27,227 nucleotides of DNA from DAHUZJ01 sp050743865 (lineage in GTDB: Bacteria > Actinomycetota > Acidimicrobiia > Acidimicrobiales > RAAP-2). Below are positions 13,542 through 22,102 of the stretch, in pieces. Position 1 is the stretch's first letter, and every line of letters starts with the position of its first letter. The notes under the pieces are model-generated. The model was not told the origin of the DNA and made no database searches. It was given only the letters and a program-made list of their open reading frames with translations. The DNA is taken from positions 1 to 27,227 of the forward strand of contig JBOGGE010000048.1 of assembly GCA_050743865.1 (NCBI GenBank). Direction: 5' to 3'. A program made the translations under genes and the position numbers.

Positions 13542-15190
13542 CGGGCGCCGAGGCGGTGGTCGCCGTGCTCGAGCGCGAGGAGGTCCCCTTCGTCGCCGGC
13601 ATCCCGGGCAGCGGGGTCATGGAGTACCTCGACGTGCTGTACCGGACCGGTCGCCCGCGCTATATCCTCGTGCGTCACGAGCAGGTGGCCGTCCACATGG
13701 CACTCGGCTATGCCGAGCTGACCGCCCGCCCCGCCGTCGTGCTCGTCTCCCGGTCCCCGGGAGCCTCCAACACGGTGATCGGCGTCCAGGCGGCGGCCAT
13801 CGAGGGTTCGCCCATGTTGCTGCTGAGCTCGCACGTCATGTCGAGGGCGCGGGGGCTGGGAGCCTTCCAGGAGATCGACCTTGAGTCCGTGTTCCGCCCG
13901 ATCACCAAGATGTCGGTGGAGGTGCGGACGCCGACACGGGTGCCCGAGGTCCTCCAGGAGGCCTTCCGGGTGGCCACGTCGGGAAGGCCCGGACCGGTGC
14001 ACGTCTCCATTCCCCTGGACTTTCCGGGCGCCGAGGTGCCGGTGACCCTGGCCCCGCCCAGCATGGAGGTCCTGGGCCGGCTCGCTCCCAATTCGGCCGC
14101 CCTCGACCGGGCGGTGCAGTTGCTGGGGGTGGCCGAGCGACCGGCCATCATCGCCGGGGGCGGCGTCACCAAGGCCGGCGGCGCCGGCAGGGTCCTGGCC
14201 CTAGCGGAGCTGTTGGGGGCGGCGGTGGCCAACACGTGGGAGAAGAAGGCCGTCATCGACGACCACCCGCTCGCCGTCGGCAATATCGGCCGTGGCGGAT
14301 CGGGATCGAGCGCCGCCGCCCTGCGTGAGGCCGACGTAGTCCTGGCCGTCGGCGTGCGGTTCTCCGAATTCGCCACCGAGGACTACCGCATGCGCTTCTC
14401 CGACGAGCAGCGCCTCATCCAGATCGACGTCGACCCGGCGACGGTGGGCCGAGTCCTCCCGGTCGCGGTGGGCATGGCGGCGGACGCCGACCTGGCGCTC
14501 GAAGCCATCATCGACCGCATCAAGCCGGCGGTCGATCCGGCGGGACGCGCACCGTGGAGGGACCGGATCACCCAGCTGCGCCAGGAGTGGGAGCGGCAGA
14601 TCGACGACCTCGACTACGACGCGGTGCCGATCGCCTCCGCCCGGGTCGTGCGGGACCTGCGGACCGTGACGGCCCGCGACGCGGTGATCTGCTCTGACTC
14701 CGGCAACTTCAACTACTTCCTCGAGCGGTACTACCCGGCGACGGTGCCCGGCGCCTACCTCTACCCGGCGGGAGCAGGCCCGATGGGGTGCGGACTGCCG
14801 GCCGCCATGGGGGTGAAGGCGGCCTTCCCCGACCGCCAGGCGGTCGCGGTGGCGGGCGACGGAGGGTTCGCCATGACCATGCAGGACCTCGAGACCTGTG
14901 TCCGCGAGCATCTCGACGTGGTGGCGGTGGTCATGAACAACTTCGCCTACGGCAACATCAAGCTCCGCCAGCAGCGCAAGTTCGGGAACCGCCTCATCGG
15001 CTCGGAGCTGACCAACCCCGACTTCGGAGAGCTGGCCCGGCTGTTCGGTGCCCACGGCGAGACCGTCACCGACCCCGACGGGTTGCGCCCGGCCTTCGAG
15101 CGGGCGCTGACCGCCGGCCGGCCGGCCGTCGTCGACGTCCACGTCGACCCCGAAGAGATGGCGACGGCCACCATCGACGAGTGGTGGTGA
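13538..15190 (+). CDS. Thiamine diphosphate-dependent enzyme, acetolactate synthase/benzoylformate decarboxylase-like
   Basis: 550 aa with the three-domain ThDP layout. The N-terminal PYR domain has the cofactor-activating E48 in LVRHEQVAVHMA. A central NAD/FAD-like domain follows (ERPAIIAGGGV). The C-terminal PP domain has the ThDP/Mg motif GDGGFAMTMQDL (from residue 440) and MNNFAYGN about 27 residues on. It could condense or decarboxylate 2-oxo acids. It has no regulatory subunit gene nearby and sits in a catabolic context, so branched-chain amino acid synthesis is less likely than carbon-skeleton processing. GTG 13538 is 6 bases after AGAAGG. It is directly followed by the alpha/beta hydrolase gene. 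Confidence 0.85.
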   Translation: MTGAEAVVAVLEREEVPFVAGIPGSGVMEYLDVLYRTGRPRYILVRHEQVAVHMALGYAELTARPAVVLVSRSPGASNTVIGVQAAAIEGSPMLLLSSHVMSRARGLGAFQEIDLESVFRPITKMSVEVRTPTRVPEVLQEAFRVATSGRPGPVHVSIPLDFPGAEVPVTLAPPSMEVLGRLAPNSAALDRAVQLLGVAERPAIIAGGGVTKAGGAGRVLALAELLGAAVANTWEKKAVIDDHPLAVGNIGRGGSGSSAAALREADVVLAVGVRFSEFATEDYRMRFSDEQRLIQIDVDPATVGRVLPVAVGMAADADLALEAIIDRIKPAVDPAGRAPWRDRITQLRQEWERQIDDLDYDAVPIASARVVRDLRTVTARDAVICSDSGNFNYFLERYYPATVPGAYLYPAGAGPMGCGLPAAMGVKAAFPDRQAVAVAGDGGFAMTMQDLETCVREHLDVVAVVMNNFAYGNIKLRQQRKFGNRLIGSELTNPDFGELARLFGAHGETVTDPDGLRPAFERALTAGRPAVVDVHVDPEEMATATIDEWW

Positions 15191-15195
15191 GCCCG

Positions 15196-16038
15196 ATGTA
15201 CCAGCCGCCTCCACTCGACGGGCAGCTCGTGTCGCTGCCCACCTCCACCGTGCCGATCGACGGCATGTGGTACCCCTCGCCAGTGTCCCCGCCAAAGGCC
15301 ACTGCCATGCTGTTCCACGGCAACGGGGCCAACTTCTACAGCGGGCCGGTTCGCTTTCTGCCGCCGCACCTCGCGCCGCGCGGCTATCGGTGCTTCTCGT
15401 TCAACCGGCGAGGGCACGAGACGCTCACGACCCGCACGCGCACGCCCGAGGGCAACGCCTACCAGACGGCAGCCCAGGCCATCGAGGACAGCGAGGTGGC
15501 GCGGGCCCACGTGGCCGAGCGCGGCGCGCCCGACCCGGTCCTCATCGGGCACAGCAACGGCGGGCTCTTCGCCGCTCGCCACCTGGCCGACCATCCCGGG
15601 GCGCGGGCGCTGGTCCTCCTCTCCGCCCACTTGGGCGGCCCCGAGATGCTCCGGCGGGGTTCGGAGATCGGGCTCCTGGCCCAGGATCGTGGGGACGAGC
15701 TGTCGGCCAAGGCCCACCGGCTGGTCGACGCCGGGCAGCCCGAGACCCTCCTCCTCATGCCGGGATGGTGGTACGTCGTGTCGGCCGCCACCTACCTCGA
15801 CATGGAGTGCGACAACATCCCCCGGATCGTGGAGGCCGCGCCCCACATCACGTGCCCGGTGCTGTACCTGCGGGGCGACCTCGAGGATCCCGAGATGTAC
15901 CCGGCGGAAGCGTTCGCCGCCGCCGCCCGGGTGGACGTCGACATCCGCATCGTCCCCGGAGCCGACCACTTTTACCACGGTTGCGAGGACGAGGTAGGCG
16001 ATCTGGTGGCCGACTGGCTCGACGGCGTCCTGGGCTGA
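15196..16038 (+). CDS. Alpha/beta hydrolase
   Basis: 280 aa. Oxyanion-side motif LFHGNGANFY, nucleophile elbow GHSNGG, an acid residue in the LRGDLEDPE strand end, and His in VPGADHFYHG near the C-terminus: the full Ser-Asp-His set of the fold. Substrate unknown; esters, amides or C-C bonds are all possible. The start is ATG 15196. GTG 15187, in frame and overlapping the upstream TGA as GTGA, is an equally plausible coupled start and would add three residues. It ends 49 bases from the convergent asparaginase gene. Confidence 0.85.
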   Translation: MYQPPPLDGQLVSLPTSTVPIDGMWYPSPVSPPKATAMLFHGNGANFYSGPVRFLPPHLAPRGYRCFSFNRRGHETLTTRTRTPEGNAYQTAAQAIEDSEVARAHVAERGAPDPVLIGHSNGGLFAARHLADHPGARALVLLSAHLGGPEMLRRGSEIGLLAQDRGDELSAKAHRLVDAGQPETLLLMPGWWYVVSAATYLDMECDNIPRIVEAAPHITCPVLYLRGDLEDPEMYPAEAFAAAARVDVDIRIVPGADHFYHGCEDEVGDLVADWLDGVLG

Positions 16039-16087
16039 TCGCCGGTCCCGACCGCCTCCCGCCGCCTCTCGCCTCCGGGGTGGCCGG

Positions 16088-17113
16088 TCAGCCGCTGGGT
16101 GTGCTCCCCTCGCCCCAGGGCCTGGCGAAGGTTGCGCCGATCCGCGACCGGTCGGCCCCGGTCCGCAACAGCAGGGTGAGCAGCAGCCCCGCCTTGCGGG
16201 CTTCGAGATGACCGCCGTTGAGGACACCGCGGGCGGCGAGGTCGAGCTCGGATCCGGGGAAGTCGTACGTCGACTGCAGGATGTCCCCGGCCCGGGTCGT
16301 CGAGGTCACGACAACGGGGACCCGGCGACCGGCGGCCTCCAATCGGTCGAGCACCGCCGGCGGGACGTGCCCTCCGCCGAGCGCCTCGACCACGAGCCCG
16401 TCGGCCCCGGCCGCGTCGGCGGCGGCGATGAGCGTCCCGTCGTCGCCGGCGGTGAGGGTCACGGTCGCCACCCGATGGCGAGCGTCCGGCGCCGGGCGAG
16501 GCAGTCGCAGCCGTCCGATCGGGCGGAGAGCGACGTACGAGCGTCCCTCGGTGACCCATCCGATCGCTCCCGGATAGGACCCGAATGCCCCCGGGTTCGA
16601 GGTGTGCTGTTTGCGCACGAAGCGCGCAGCGTGGATCTCGTCGTTCAGCACGACGAGGCTGCCCAGTCCACGGGCAGCCGGATCGGCGGCCACCGTCACC
16701 GCCGCCAACAAGTTCGCAGGTCCGTCGGCGCCCGGCAGGGTCGGGTTGCGCATGGCACCGGTGACGACGACCGGCGCCGGCCCGTGAACCAGGAGATCGA
16801 GGACGAAGGCCGTGTCCTCGATGGTGTCCGTCCCCTGGGTGACGACCACCCCGGTCGCCCCCGCCCGGTGCGCCTCGTCGACCGAGCCGGCGAGGGCGAC
16901 GAGGTCTTCGACGGTCAGGTGGGCCCCGGGCACCCGGGCCACCGAACGAGCGTCGACGTCGGCGACGGCACGCAGCTCCGGCACGGCGGCGACGAGATCG
17001 CTCCCCTCAAGCCCGGGTGAGACCCCGATCGCCCCCGACGGGACGCAGGCGATGGTCCCCCCCATGGAGAGCACCACCACGAGCGGCCGGCCGGCCGGCG
17101 ACGGCCCCCTCAT
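16088..17113 (-). CDS. L-asparaginase (type I/II asparaginase-glutaminase family)
   Basis: 341 aa. Active-site residues of the family are all visible: T20 in SMGGTIAC, the T95-D96 pair in VTQGTDTIED, and the Lys (K168) in FVRKQHTSN, with GAMRNPTLPGADGP between them. It hydrolyses asparagine or a related side-chain amide to the acid and ammonia. No signal peptide is visible, so it is cytosolic. The start ATG 17113 overlaps the upstream amidohydrolase stop (ATGA), so the two are translated together. In this setting it may act on an amide intermediate rather than on free asparagine; this is inference. Confidence 0.88.
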   Translation of the reverse strand: MRGPSPAGRPLVVVLSMGGTIACVPSGAIGVSPGLEGSDLVAAVPELRAVADVDARSVARVPGAHLTVEDLVALAGSVDEAHRAGATGVVVTQGTDTIEDTAFVLDLLVHGPAPVVVTGAMRNPTLPGADGPANLLAAVTVAADPAARGLGSLVVLNDEIHAARFVRKQHTSNPGAFGSYPGAIGWVTEGRSYVALRPIGRLRLPRPAPDARHRVATVTLTAGDDGTLIAAADAAGADGLVVEALGGGHVPPAVLDRLEAAGRRVPVVVTSTTRAGDILQSTYDFPGSELDLAARGVLNGGHLEARKAGLLLTLLLRTGADRSRIGATFARPWGEGSTPSG

Positions 17114-18516
17114 CCGGCCGGGCCGGGGACGGGCACGGTGGCGGACGGATCGAGCCCCGGACCGGGGACGAACCTCCCCGACGGTTCGGGCGCCAGCAGA
17201 CGACCTTCCCGGGCCACCACCCGGCCGCGGAGGACGGTGGCGGCGACCCGGCCTTGGACCTGACGTCCGGCATAGGGGGTCCATCCGGCCTTGGACCGGA
17301 CCCCGGCGTCCTCCAGGGTCCAGCGCGCGCCCGGATCGACCAGCGCCAGGTCGGCAGCAAGGCCCACGGCGATCTCGCCCTTCCCCTTCAAGCGGTACCA
17401 CCGGGCCGGCGCGGTGGCGTAGGCGGCCACCACCCGTTCGAGCGAGGTCTGGCCGCAGAGTGCGGCATCGATCATGAGCGGCGTGGTGCTGTCGAGTCCC
17501 GGGAGGCCGAAGTGCGCATCCCAGATCGAGTGGGACGCCTTGTGGTCTCGGGTGGCGGGCGCATGGTCGGTGGAGAGGTGGTTCACAGCGCCGCTGTTGA
17601 ACGCCCCCCACATGCGTGCCTCCTCGTCATGGCTTCGCAGGCGCGCCGGCGGCGTGAACTTGCGGAAGGGTCCGAGGGTGGCCACCTCCTCCTCGCGCAG
17701 CATCAGGTACTGGGGGCACGTCTCGGCGACGATCGGCGCGCCGAGCTGGGCCTGGTGGGCCACCGCCTCGAGCACGTCGGGAGTCGAGGCGTGGGCGACG
17801 GTGACGCGGGCGCCCGTCAGCCGGGAGAGGAGCGCGACAACCCCGACGGCCACCTCCTCGGCCGCCCTCGAGCGCCATTCGGGCACGATCCAGCCGTCGG
17901 TACGCCCCGAGGCCCGCAGCCGAGCCTCCGCCGCCGCCGTCATGTCGTCGTCCTCGCAATGGACCAGGCACGCTCCGTCGGCGGCAGCGATCCGATCGAA
18001 GGCGTCGAGGAGCAGGTCCGGCCCGAGCGCCGGCACCCCGTGGGTGTCGCACGTGAAGATCTTGAAGAAGGCGACGCCGCTCGCCCACAGCCGGGGGAGC
18101 TGGTCGAGGTGCTCCGGCCAGACGTGGGCGGCCAGCCCGAAATCGATATGGGAGCGGTTGCGCAGGTGGGAGAGCTTCTCGTCGAGGCGGTCCACCGTGG
18201 TCACCGGCCAGCCGTGGGTGTGCTCGACGATAGTGGTGACCCCCTGGAGCGCCGCTGCGCCACTGCCAGTGGGAAAGTCCTCGCGCTCGGCGTCGCCGGG
18301 GTCCATGAGGTGGACGTGGGTGTCGACCATCCCCGGCAGGACGAACAGCCCGGTGGCGTCGACCACCTCGTGCGCGTCCATGCCGGGAGCGTTGGCAGGC
18401 CGCAAGGCGACGATCTGCCCCTGGGCGGCGTACACGTCGAGCCGGGCCCGGCCGCGGGCAGTGACCACCGTCCCGCCGCGCACGGCGAGATCGAGTGGGA
18501 GCGGCCGGGCAATCAT
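17110..18516 (-). CDS. Cyclic amidohydrolase (dihydroorotase/hydantoinase/allantoinase family)
   Basis: 468 aa, the normal length for hydantoinase-like enzymes. Binuclear metal ligands: H67 and H69 in VDTHVHL, K152 (carbamylated Lys) in FFKIFTCDT, H186 in LVHCEDD, H242 in VAHAS, and D317 in STDHAP. VAETCPQYL is typical of dihydropyrimidinases and allantoinases. It would open a cyclic imide or amide ring (hydantoin, dihydropyrimidine, allantoin type). ATG 18516 is chosen because the TGA of a 31-codon bridging ORF overlaps it (ATGA); TTG 18540 upstream lacks a ribosome binding site. It is followed by asparaginase with overlap and preceded by M24. Confidence 0.88.
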   Translation of the reverse strand: MIARPLPLDLAVRGGTVVTARGRARLDVYAAQGQIVALRPANAPGMDAHEVVDATGLFVLPGMVDTHVHLMDPGDAEREDFPTGSGAAALQGVTTIVEHTHGWPVTTVDRLDEKLSHLRNRSHIDFGLAAHVWPEHLDQLPRLWASGVAFFKIFTCDTHGVPALGPDLLLDAFDRIAAADGACLVHCEDDDMTAAAEARLRASGRTDGWIVPEWRSRAAEEVAVGVVALLSRLTGARVTVAHASTPDVLEAVAHQAQLGAPIVAETCPQYLMLREEEVATLGPFRKFTPPARLRSHDEEARMWGAFNSGAVNHLSTDHAPATRDHKASHSIWDAHFGLPGLDSTTPLMIDAALCGQTSLERVVAAYATAPARWYRLKGKGEIAVGLAADLALVDPGARWTLEDAGVRSKAGWTPYAGRQVQGRVAATVLRGRVVAREGRLLAPEPSGRFVPGPGLDPSATVPVPGPAG

Positions 18517-18608
18517 GGCCTCGGTGACGGTACCAGCCAAGGGACGTAGCGGCGCCGATCGACCAGGGCCCGGACCACGTCCGGTTGACTTCCGGGCGCC
18601 TTGGTCAT
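18513..18608 (-). CDS. Bridging mini-ORF, 31 residues, between M24 and amidohydrolase genes
   Basis: ATG 18608 overlaps the M24 stop (TGATGA), and its TGA 18515-18513 overlaps the amidohydrolase ATG. It spans the whole gap. Codons are mostly G/C-ending. The peptide includes PDVVRALVDRRRYVPWLVP, which is not low complexity. Function unknown; at least a coupling device. Confidence 0.4.
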   Translation of the reverse strand: MTKAPGSQPDVVRALVDRRRYVPWLVPSPRP

Positions 18609-19825
18609 CAGGCCAGTAACGCCTCCTCGTACTCCACCCGGCTCAAGATCCGGGGGGCATCCTCGGTGACGAGGACCATGTCCTCGATCCGGACACCCAC
18701 CCCGCCCGAGTCCTCCACCCACACCAGTGGCTCGAGGGCAAAGAGCATTCCCGGGCGGAGCTCCGTCGGCCGGGCCCCGGGCAGGGTCTCGCCGATGTAG
18801 GGCGGCTCGTTGGCACCGGCCCCGATCCCGTGGCCGATGAAGAGCGAGAAGAGGTGGTCTTCGAGCCCGTAGGCGGCAACGCCGCAGCGCACGGCGTCGG
18901 CCACGTGCTCGGTGGTGTTGCCCGGCCGCAGCTGGTCGATCCCTGAGTGAAGCCCGTCGTAGACGGCCTGGTACACCTGGCGCTGCCGGTCGGTGGGGCG
19001 CCCCACGATCGTGCAGCGGCCGATATCGGCGAAGTAGCCGTTCCACATGGCCCCGATGTCGATGAAGCAGAGGTCCCTGTTGCGGAGGATCTTGTCGGTG
19101 AGGAAGCGGTGCGGCGGGGCCATGTGCTCACCCGACGCCACGAACGGCGTCACCACGTGGGGCATCTCGCCTCCGAGGTAGTAGAGGGTCTGCATGGCGT
19201 CGCCGGCCACCTCACACTCCCTCCGGCCGGCCCGCGTCTCGTCGAGCGCCCGCTGGGTCACGCTGTCGCCGATGGCGCATGCCTCCTCCACGAGGGCGAT
19301 CTCCTCGGGCGTTTTGATCATGCGAGCCTCCTGCATGGGAGAGTCGCCGTCGACGATCCGCGCCTCGGGCACATGCTTGCCGAGCAGCTCGATAAGGGCG
19401 ATGGTCGCCTGATCGATGCCCAACCGGCCCCGGGCGATGCCCTGGTCGCGCAGGAGCGGCGCCAGGGTCTGCTGCACAAACCCCTCGACCAGCTCCCGCT
19501 GCTCCATGATCGGTACGGCGTGGACCGCCCCCAGCCACGGCATGAACCTGGCCCTGTCGACCTCTCCACCCGACGCCAGCAGGATGGGCGGCCCCTCCTG
19601 GGCGAGCAGCACGCCGTTGAGGATGGACGCCTTGCCGGCGATGATCTGGCTCCGCAGCGAGGTGAGGTACCGGACGTTCTCCATCTTCCAGAGGAGCAGG
19701 CCGTCGACGCCGGCCTCCGACATGGACGCCTGGGCCCGTCGCACCCGCTCGCGGCGGAGGCGATCGAAGTCGTACCGCTCTTCCCAGTCGGCGGCGAAAC
19801 TGCCCAGCCCGTACGTGCGCGCCAC
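18608..19825 (-). CDS. M24-family metallopeptidase (Xaa-Pro dipeptidase/creatinase-like)
   Basis: 405 aa from GTG 19825, with AGGAGGGGGA just upstream; the longer in-frame start at 19843 would place this ribosome binding site inside the coding region. The N-terminal creatinase-type domain includes WKMENVRYLTS. The C-terminal pita-bread domain keeps all five metal ligands: D256 and D267 (FIDIGAMWNGYFADIGR), H332 (IGHGIG), E365 (FALEPL) and E381 (VRIEDM). It is therefore likely an active dinuclear peptidase or C-N hydrolase. It is the first gene of an M24-amidohydrolase-asparaginase operon and divergent from the CocE-type hydrolase. Confidence 0.88.
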   Translation of the reverse strand: MARTYGLGSFAADWEERYDFDRLRRERVRRAQASMSEAGVDGLLLWKMENVRYLTSLRSQIIAGKASILNGVLLAQEGPPILLASGGEVDRARFMPWLGAVHAVPIMEQRELVEGFVQQTLAPLLRDQGIARGRLGIDQATIALIELLGKHVPEARIVDGDSPMQEARMIKTPEEIALVEEACAIGDSVTQRALDETRAGRRECEVAGDAMQTLYYLGGEMPHVVTPFVASGEHMAPPHRFLTDKILRNRDLCFIDIGAMWNGYFADIGRCTIVGRPTDRQRQVYQAVYDGLHSGIDQLRPGNTTEHVADAVRCGVAAYGLEDHLFSLFIGHGIGAGANEPPYIGETLPGARPTELRPGMLFALEPLVWVEDSGGVGVRIEDMVLVTEDAPRILSRVEYEEALLA

Positions 19826-19859
19826 GGCTCCCCCTCCTATCACGTTCTCATCGAGTCGG

Positions 19860-19869
19860 TGTTAGATTA
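19860..19869. promoter_or_regulatory. Overlapping divergent -10 elements
   Basis: On the plus strand TGTTAGATT (19860-19868) is an extended -10 toward the CocE-type gene, with a leader of about 100 bases. On the minus strand TAATCT (19869-19864) is a -10 toward the M24 gene, with a leader of about 33 bases. The two -10s occupy the same AT-rich patch, so the promoters should compete or be co-regulated. No strong -35 is seen on either side. Confidence 0.45.
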
Positions 19870-19972
19870 TTGCATTGGAGTGCGCCGGCCGGTGGCCGGA
19901 GGGGCGCGGGGGTGCCGGGGGACCGGCCCCGGACGCCACGCCGCCGCGCTCGCGCCCGGACGAGGAGGCACG

Positions 19973-21733
19973 ATGACGACGTCCAGCCCGAGCAGCGACT
20001 CCGGCGAGCAGGTGGACGGCATGCAGATCGACTGGGACGTCTCGGTCGTCGTGGACGACGGCGCCACCTTGTCCGTCGACGTCTTCCGGCCCGGCGACGA
20101 CGGGACGTACCCGGCGATCGTGTCCTACGGCCCCTACGCCAAGGGCCTGCCCTTCCAGGAGGGCTATGCCCCGCAGTGGGACAAGATGGTGGCCGACCAT
20201 CCCGACGTGGCCGCCGGCTCGACCAACAGGTACCAGAGCTGGGAGGTCGTGGACCCCGAGAAGTGGGTGCCCCACGGCTACGCCTGCGTGCGGGTCGACT
20301 CCCGGGGTGCCGGCCGGTCGCCCGGGGTGATCGACGTTTGGAGCCAGCGCGAGGCGGAGGACCTTGCTGCCTGCATCGAGTGGGCGGCGGCCCAGCCGTG
20401 GTGCAGCGGCAAGGTGGGCCTGAGCGGGATCTCCTACTACGCCATCAACCAGTGGCAGGTGGCGGGGCTCCAGCCGCCGCACCTCACCGCCATGATCCCG
20501 TGGGAGGGATGTGGCGACTTCTACCGTGACATGTGCCGCCACGGCGGCATCCTCTCGGAGTTCCCGGCCAACTGGTACGGCCGCCAAGTCGAGAGCGTCC
20601 AGTACGGGCTGGGCTCCCGTTCCCCGGTCAATCCCCACACCGGCCGTCACGTGGCCGGCGACGAGGACCTCTCCCACGAGGACCTCGCCAAGAACCGCGT
20701 CGACCTGGGCGAGGAGGTTCGCAAGCGCCGCCTCGACGGTCCGTGGTACCGGGAGCGCTCGGCCGACTGGTCGAAGGTGGTGACGCCGTTCCTCTCGGCA
20801 GCCAATTGGGGGGGCCAGGGGCTCCACCCCCGGGGGAACTTCGAGGCCTTCACCCAGGCGGCGTCCACCGACAAGTGGCTCGAGGTCCACGGCCTCGAGC
20901 ACTGGTCCCACTTCTACACCGACTACGGCGTGGGACTGCAGCGCCCGTTCTTCGACCACTACCTGAAGGGCGAGGACACCGGATGGGTGAAGGGTCCCCG
21001 GGTGCGCCTGAACGTCCGGCACCCGGGCGAGCGGTTCGTCCCCCGGGACGAGGCCGAGTGGCCTCTCGCCCGCACCCAATGGACGACCGTGTACCTCGAC
21101 GCCGCCACCAAGGCGCTCTCGACTGGGGTGCCGGCCCCCTCGAGCCTCACCTACGAGGCGCTGGGCGACGGGGTGGACTTCGCCCTCCCCGTCAGCGATC
21201 GGGAGACCGAGCTCACCGGGCCCCTGGCCGCCACCTTGTGGGTGTCGTCGTCGACCACCGATGCCGACCTGTTCCTGGTGCTGCGGGTCTTCGATCCCGA
21301 CGGGCAGGAGGTGACCTTCCAGGGGGCTCTCGACCCCAACACCCCGGTTGCCCAGGGATGGCTGCGGGCTTCCCACCGGCACATCGACGCCGGCCGGTCC
21401 CTCCCCTACCGGCCCTACCACACCCACGACCGAGAAGAGCCCCTGGCGGCGGGCGAGGTCGTCCGGCTCGACATCGAGATCTGGCCGACCTCCATCGTGG
21501 TCCCGGCCGGCTACCAGGTGGTGCTCAGCGTCCGGGGGAAGGACTACGAGTACACCGGTCCGCTCAGCGAATTCGCCAAGAGCTTCTACTACGCCAACCG
21601 CGGCGTCGGGCCGTTCACCCACAACGACCCCGTCGACCGGCCGGCCGACGTCTTCGGGGGCGAGGTCACCCTCCACACCGGCGGCGACCATCCCTCGCAG
21701 CTGCTGCTCCCGGTCATCCCTCCCAAGGGGTGA
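19973..21733 (+). CDS. CocE/NonD-family serine acyl hydrolase
   Basis: 586 aa, the length of cocaine esterase/X-Pro dipeptidyl-peptidase S15 proteins. Order: alpha/beta-hydrolase core with S154 in LSGISYYAIN, a helical cap, H310 in HGLEHWSHFY, then a C-terminal jelly-roll domain (from about 370). RVDSRGAGRSPG precedes the nucleophile as usual. Where I recall many relatives carrying the catalytic Asp before QGLH, this one reads NWGGQGLH (278-285), so the acid residue is uncertain. ATG 19973 follows GAGGAGG by 4 bases. It would hydrolyse an ester or amide acyl bond. No signal peptide. It is divergent from the M24 operon. Confidence 0.85.
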   Translation: MTTSSPSSDSGEQVDGMQIDWDVSVVVDDGATLSVDVFRPGDDGTYPAIVSYGPYAKGLPFQEGYAPQWDKMVADHPDVAAGSTNRYQSWEVVDPEKWVPHGYACVRVDSRGAGRSPGVIDVWSQREAEDLAACIEWAAAQPWCSGKVGLSGISYYAINQWQVAGLQPPHLTAMIPWEGCGDFYRDMCRHGGILSEFPANWYGRQVESVQYGLGSRSPVNPHTGRHVAGDEDLSHEDLAKNRVDLGEEVRKRRLDGPWYRERSADWSKVVTPFLSAANWGGQGLHPRGNFEAFTQAASTDKWLEVHGLEHWSHFYTDYGVGLQRPFFDHYLKGEDTGWVKGPRVRLNVRHPGERFVPRDEAEWPLARTQWTTVYLDAATKALSTGVPAPSSLTYEALGDGVDFALPVSDRETELTGPLAATLWVSSSTTDADLFLVLRVFDPDGQEVTFQGALDPNTPVAQGWLRASHRHIDAGRSLPYRPYHTHDREEPLAAGEVVRLDIEIWPTSIVVPAGYQVVLSVRGKDYEYTGPLSEFAKSFYYANRGVGPFTHNDPVDRPADVFGGEVTLHTGGDHPSQLLLPVIPPKG

Positions 21734-22088
21734 GCGATGGCGCGCCGAGGGGATGAGGCGGTGACCGGGGCCACCTACCGTGCCCTTTATGGGCGCTCGG
21801 CATCGTGACCGGGGCGGCGTCGACCGGGAGGGCACCGAGCGGGTGGCGGAACGGGCCGGCGAGGCTGGAGGCCAGGTCTTCGCCATCCGGGGCCGTCGTC
21901 ACCCATGCCGCCGACGGTTCCCCGTCTTGGGTCTCGAGCTGCCGGGTGATCTTCAGGCGACGGCTGTGCCCCAGAATGCTGCCTTCGCCCTCGTCCTCAT
22001 GTTCACCGCCTTCACGCTGTCCGAGTAGGGAGGCGGCCGGTACGCACGCGCCACGGGCACGGCCCGACGGACATGAGCGCCGCTCCAT
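21714..22088 (-). CDS. Uncharacterised ORF downstream of the HbpS-like gene
   Basis: 124 codons. ATG 22088 has GGAG 6 bases upstream and starts 14 bases after the HbpS-like stop on the same strand. Codons in the middle part are mostly G/C-ending, including HSRRLKITRQLETQDG and SAAWVTTAPDGEDLAS, which argues for real coding. The last 20 bases overlap the convergent CocE-type gene and codon use there is poor. No family recognised. Competing plus-strand frames in 21780-22113 look worse (many Arg/Pro/Ser). Confidence 0.35.
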   Translation of the reverse strand: MERRSCPSGRARGACVPAASLLGQREGGEHEDEGEGSILGHSRRLKITRQLETQDGEPSAAWVTTAPDGEDLASSLAGPFRHPLGALPVDAAPVTMPSAHKGHGRWPRSPPHPLGAPSLTPWEG

Positions 22089-22102
22089 CAACTCCGGGGT
22101 CG

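Noticed and set aside
6290..16038. Complete nicotinate/nicotine degradation pathway
   Set aside because: The monooxygenase, amidase and alpha/beta hydrolase invite this, but no ring-cleaving dihydroxypyridine dioxygenase or maleate isomerase is present.
21780..22028. Plus-strand 82-codon ORF after the CocE-type gene
   Set aside because: Arg-rich with poor third-position use and no ribosome binding site; the minus-strand frame looks more coding-like.
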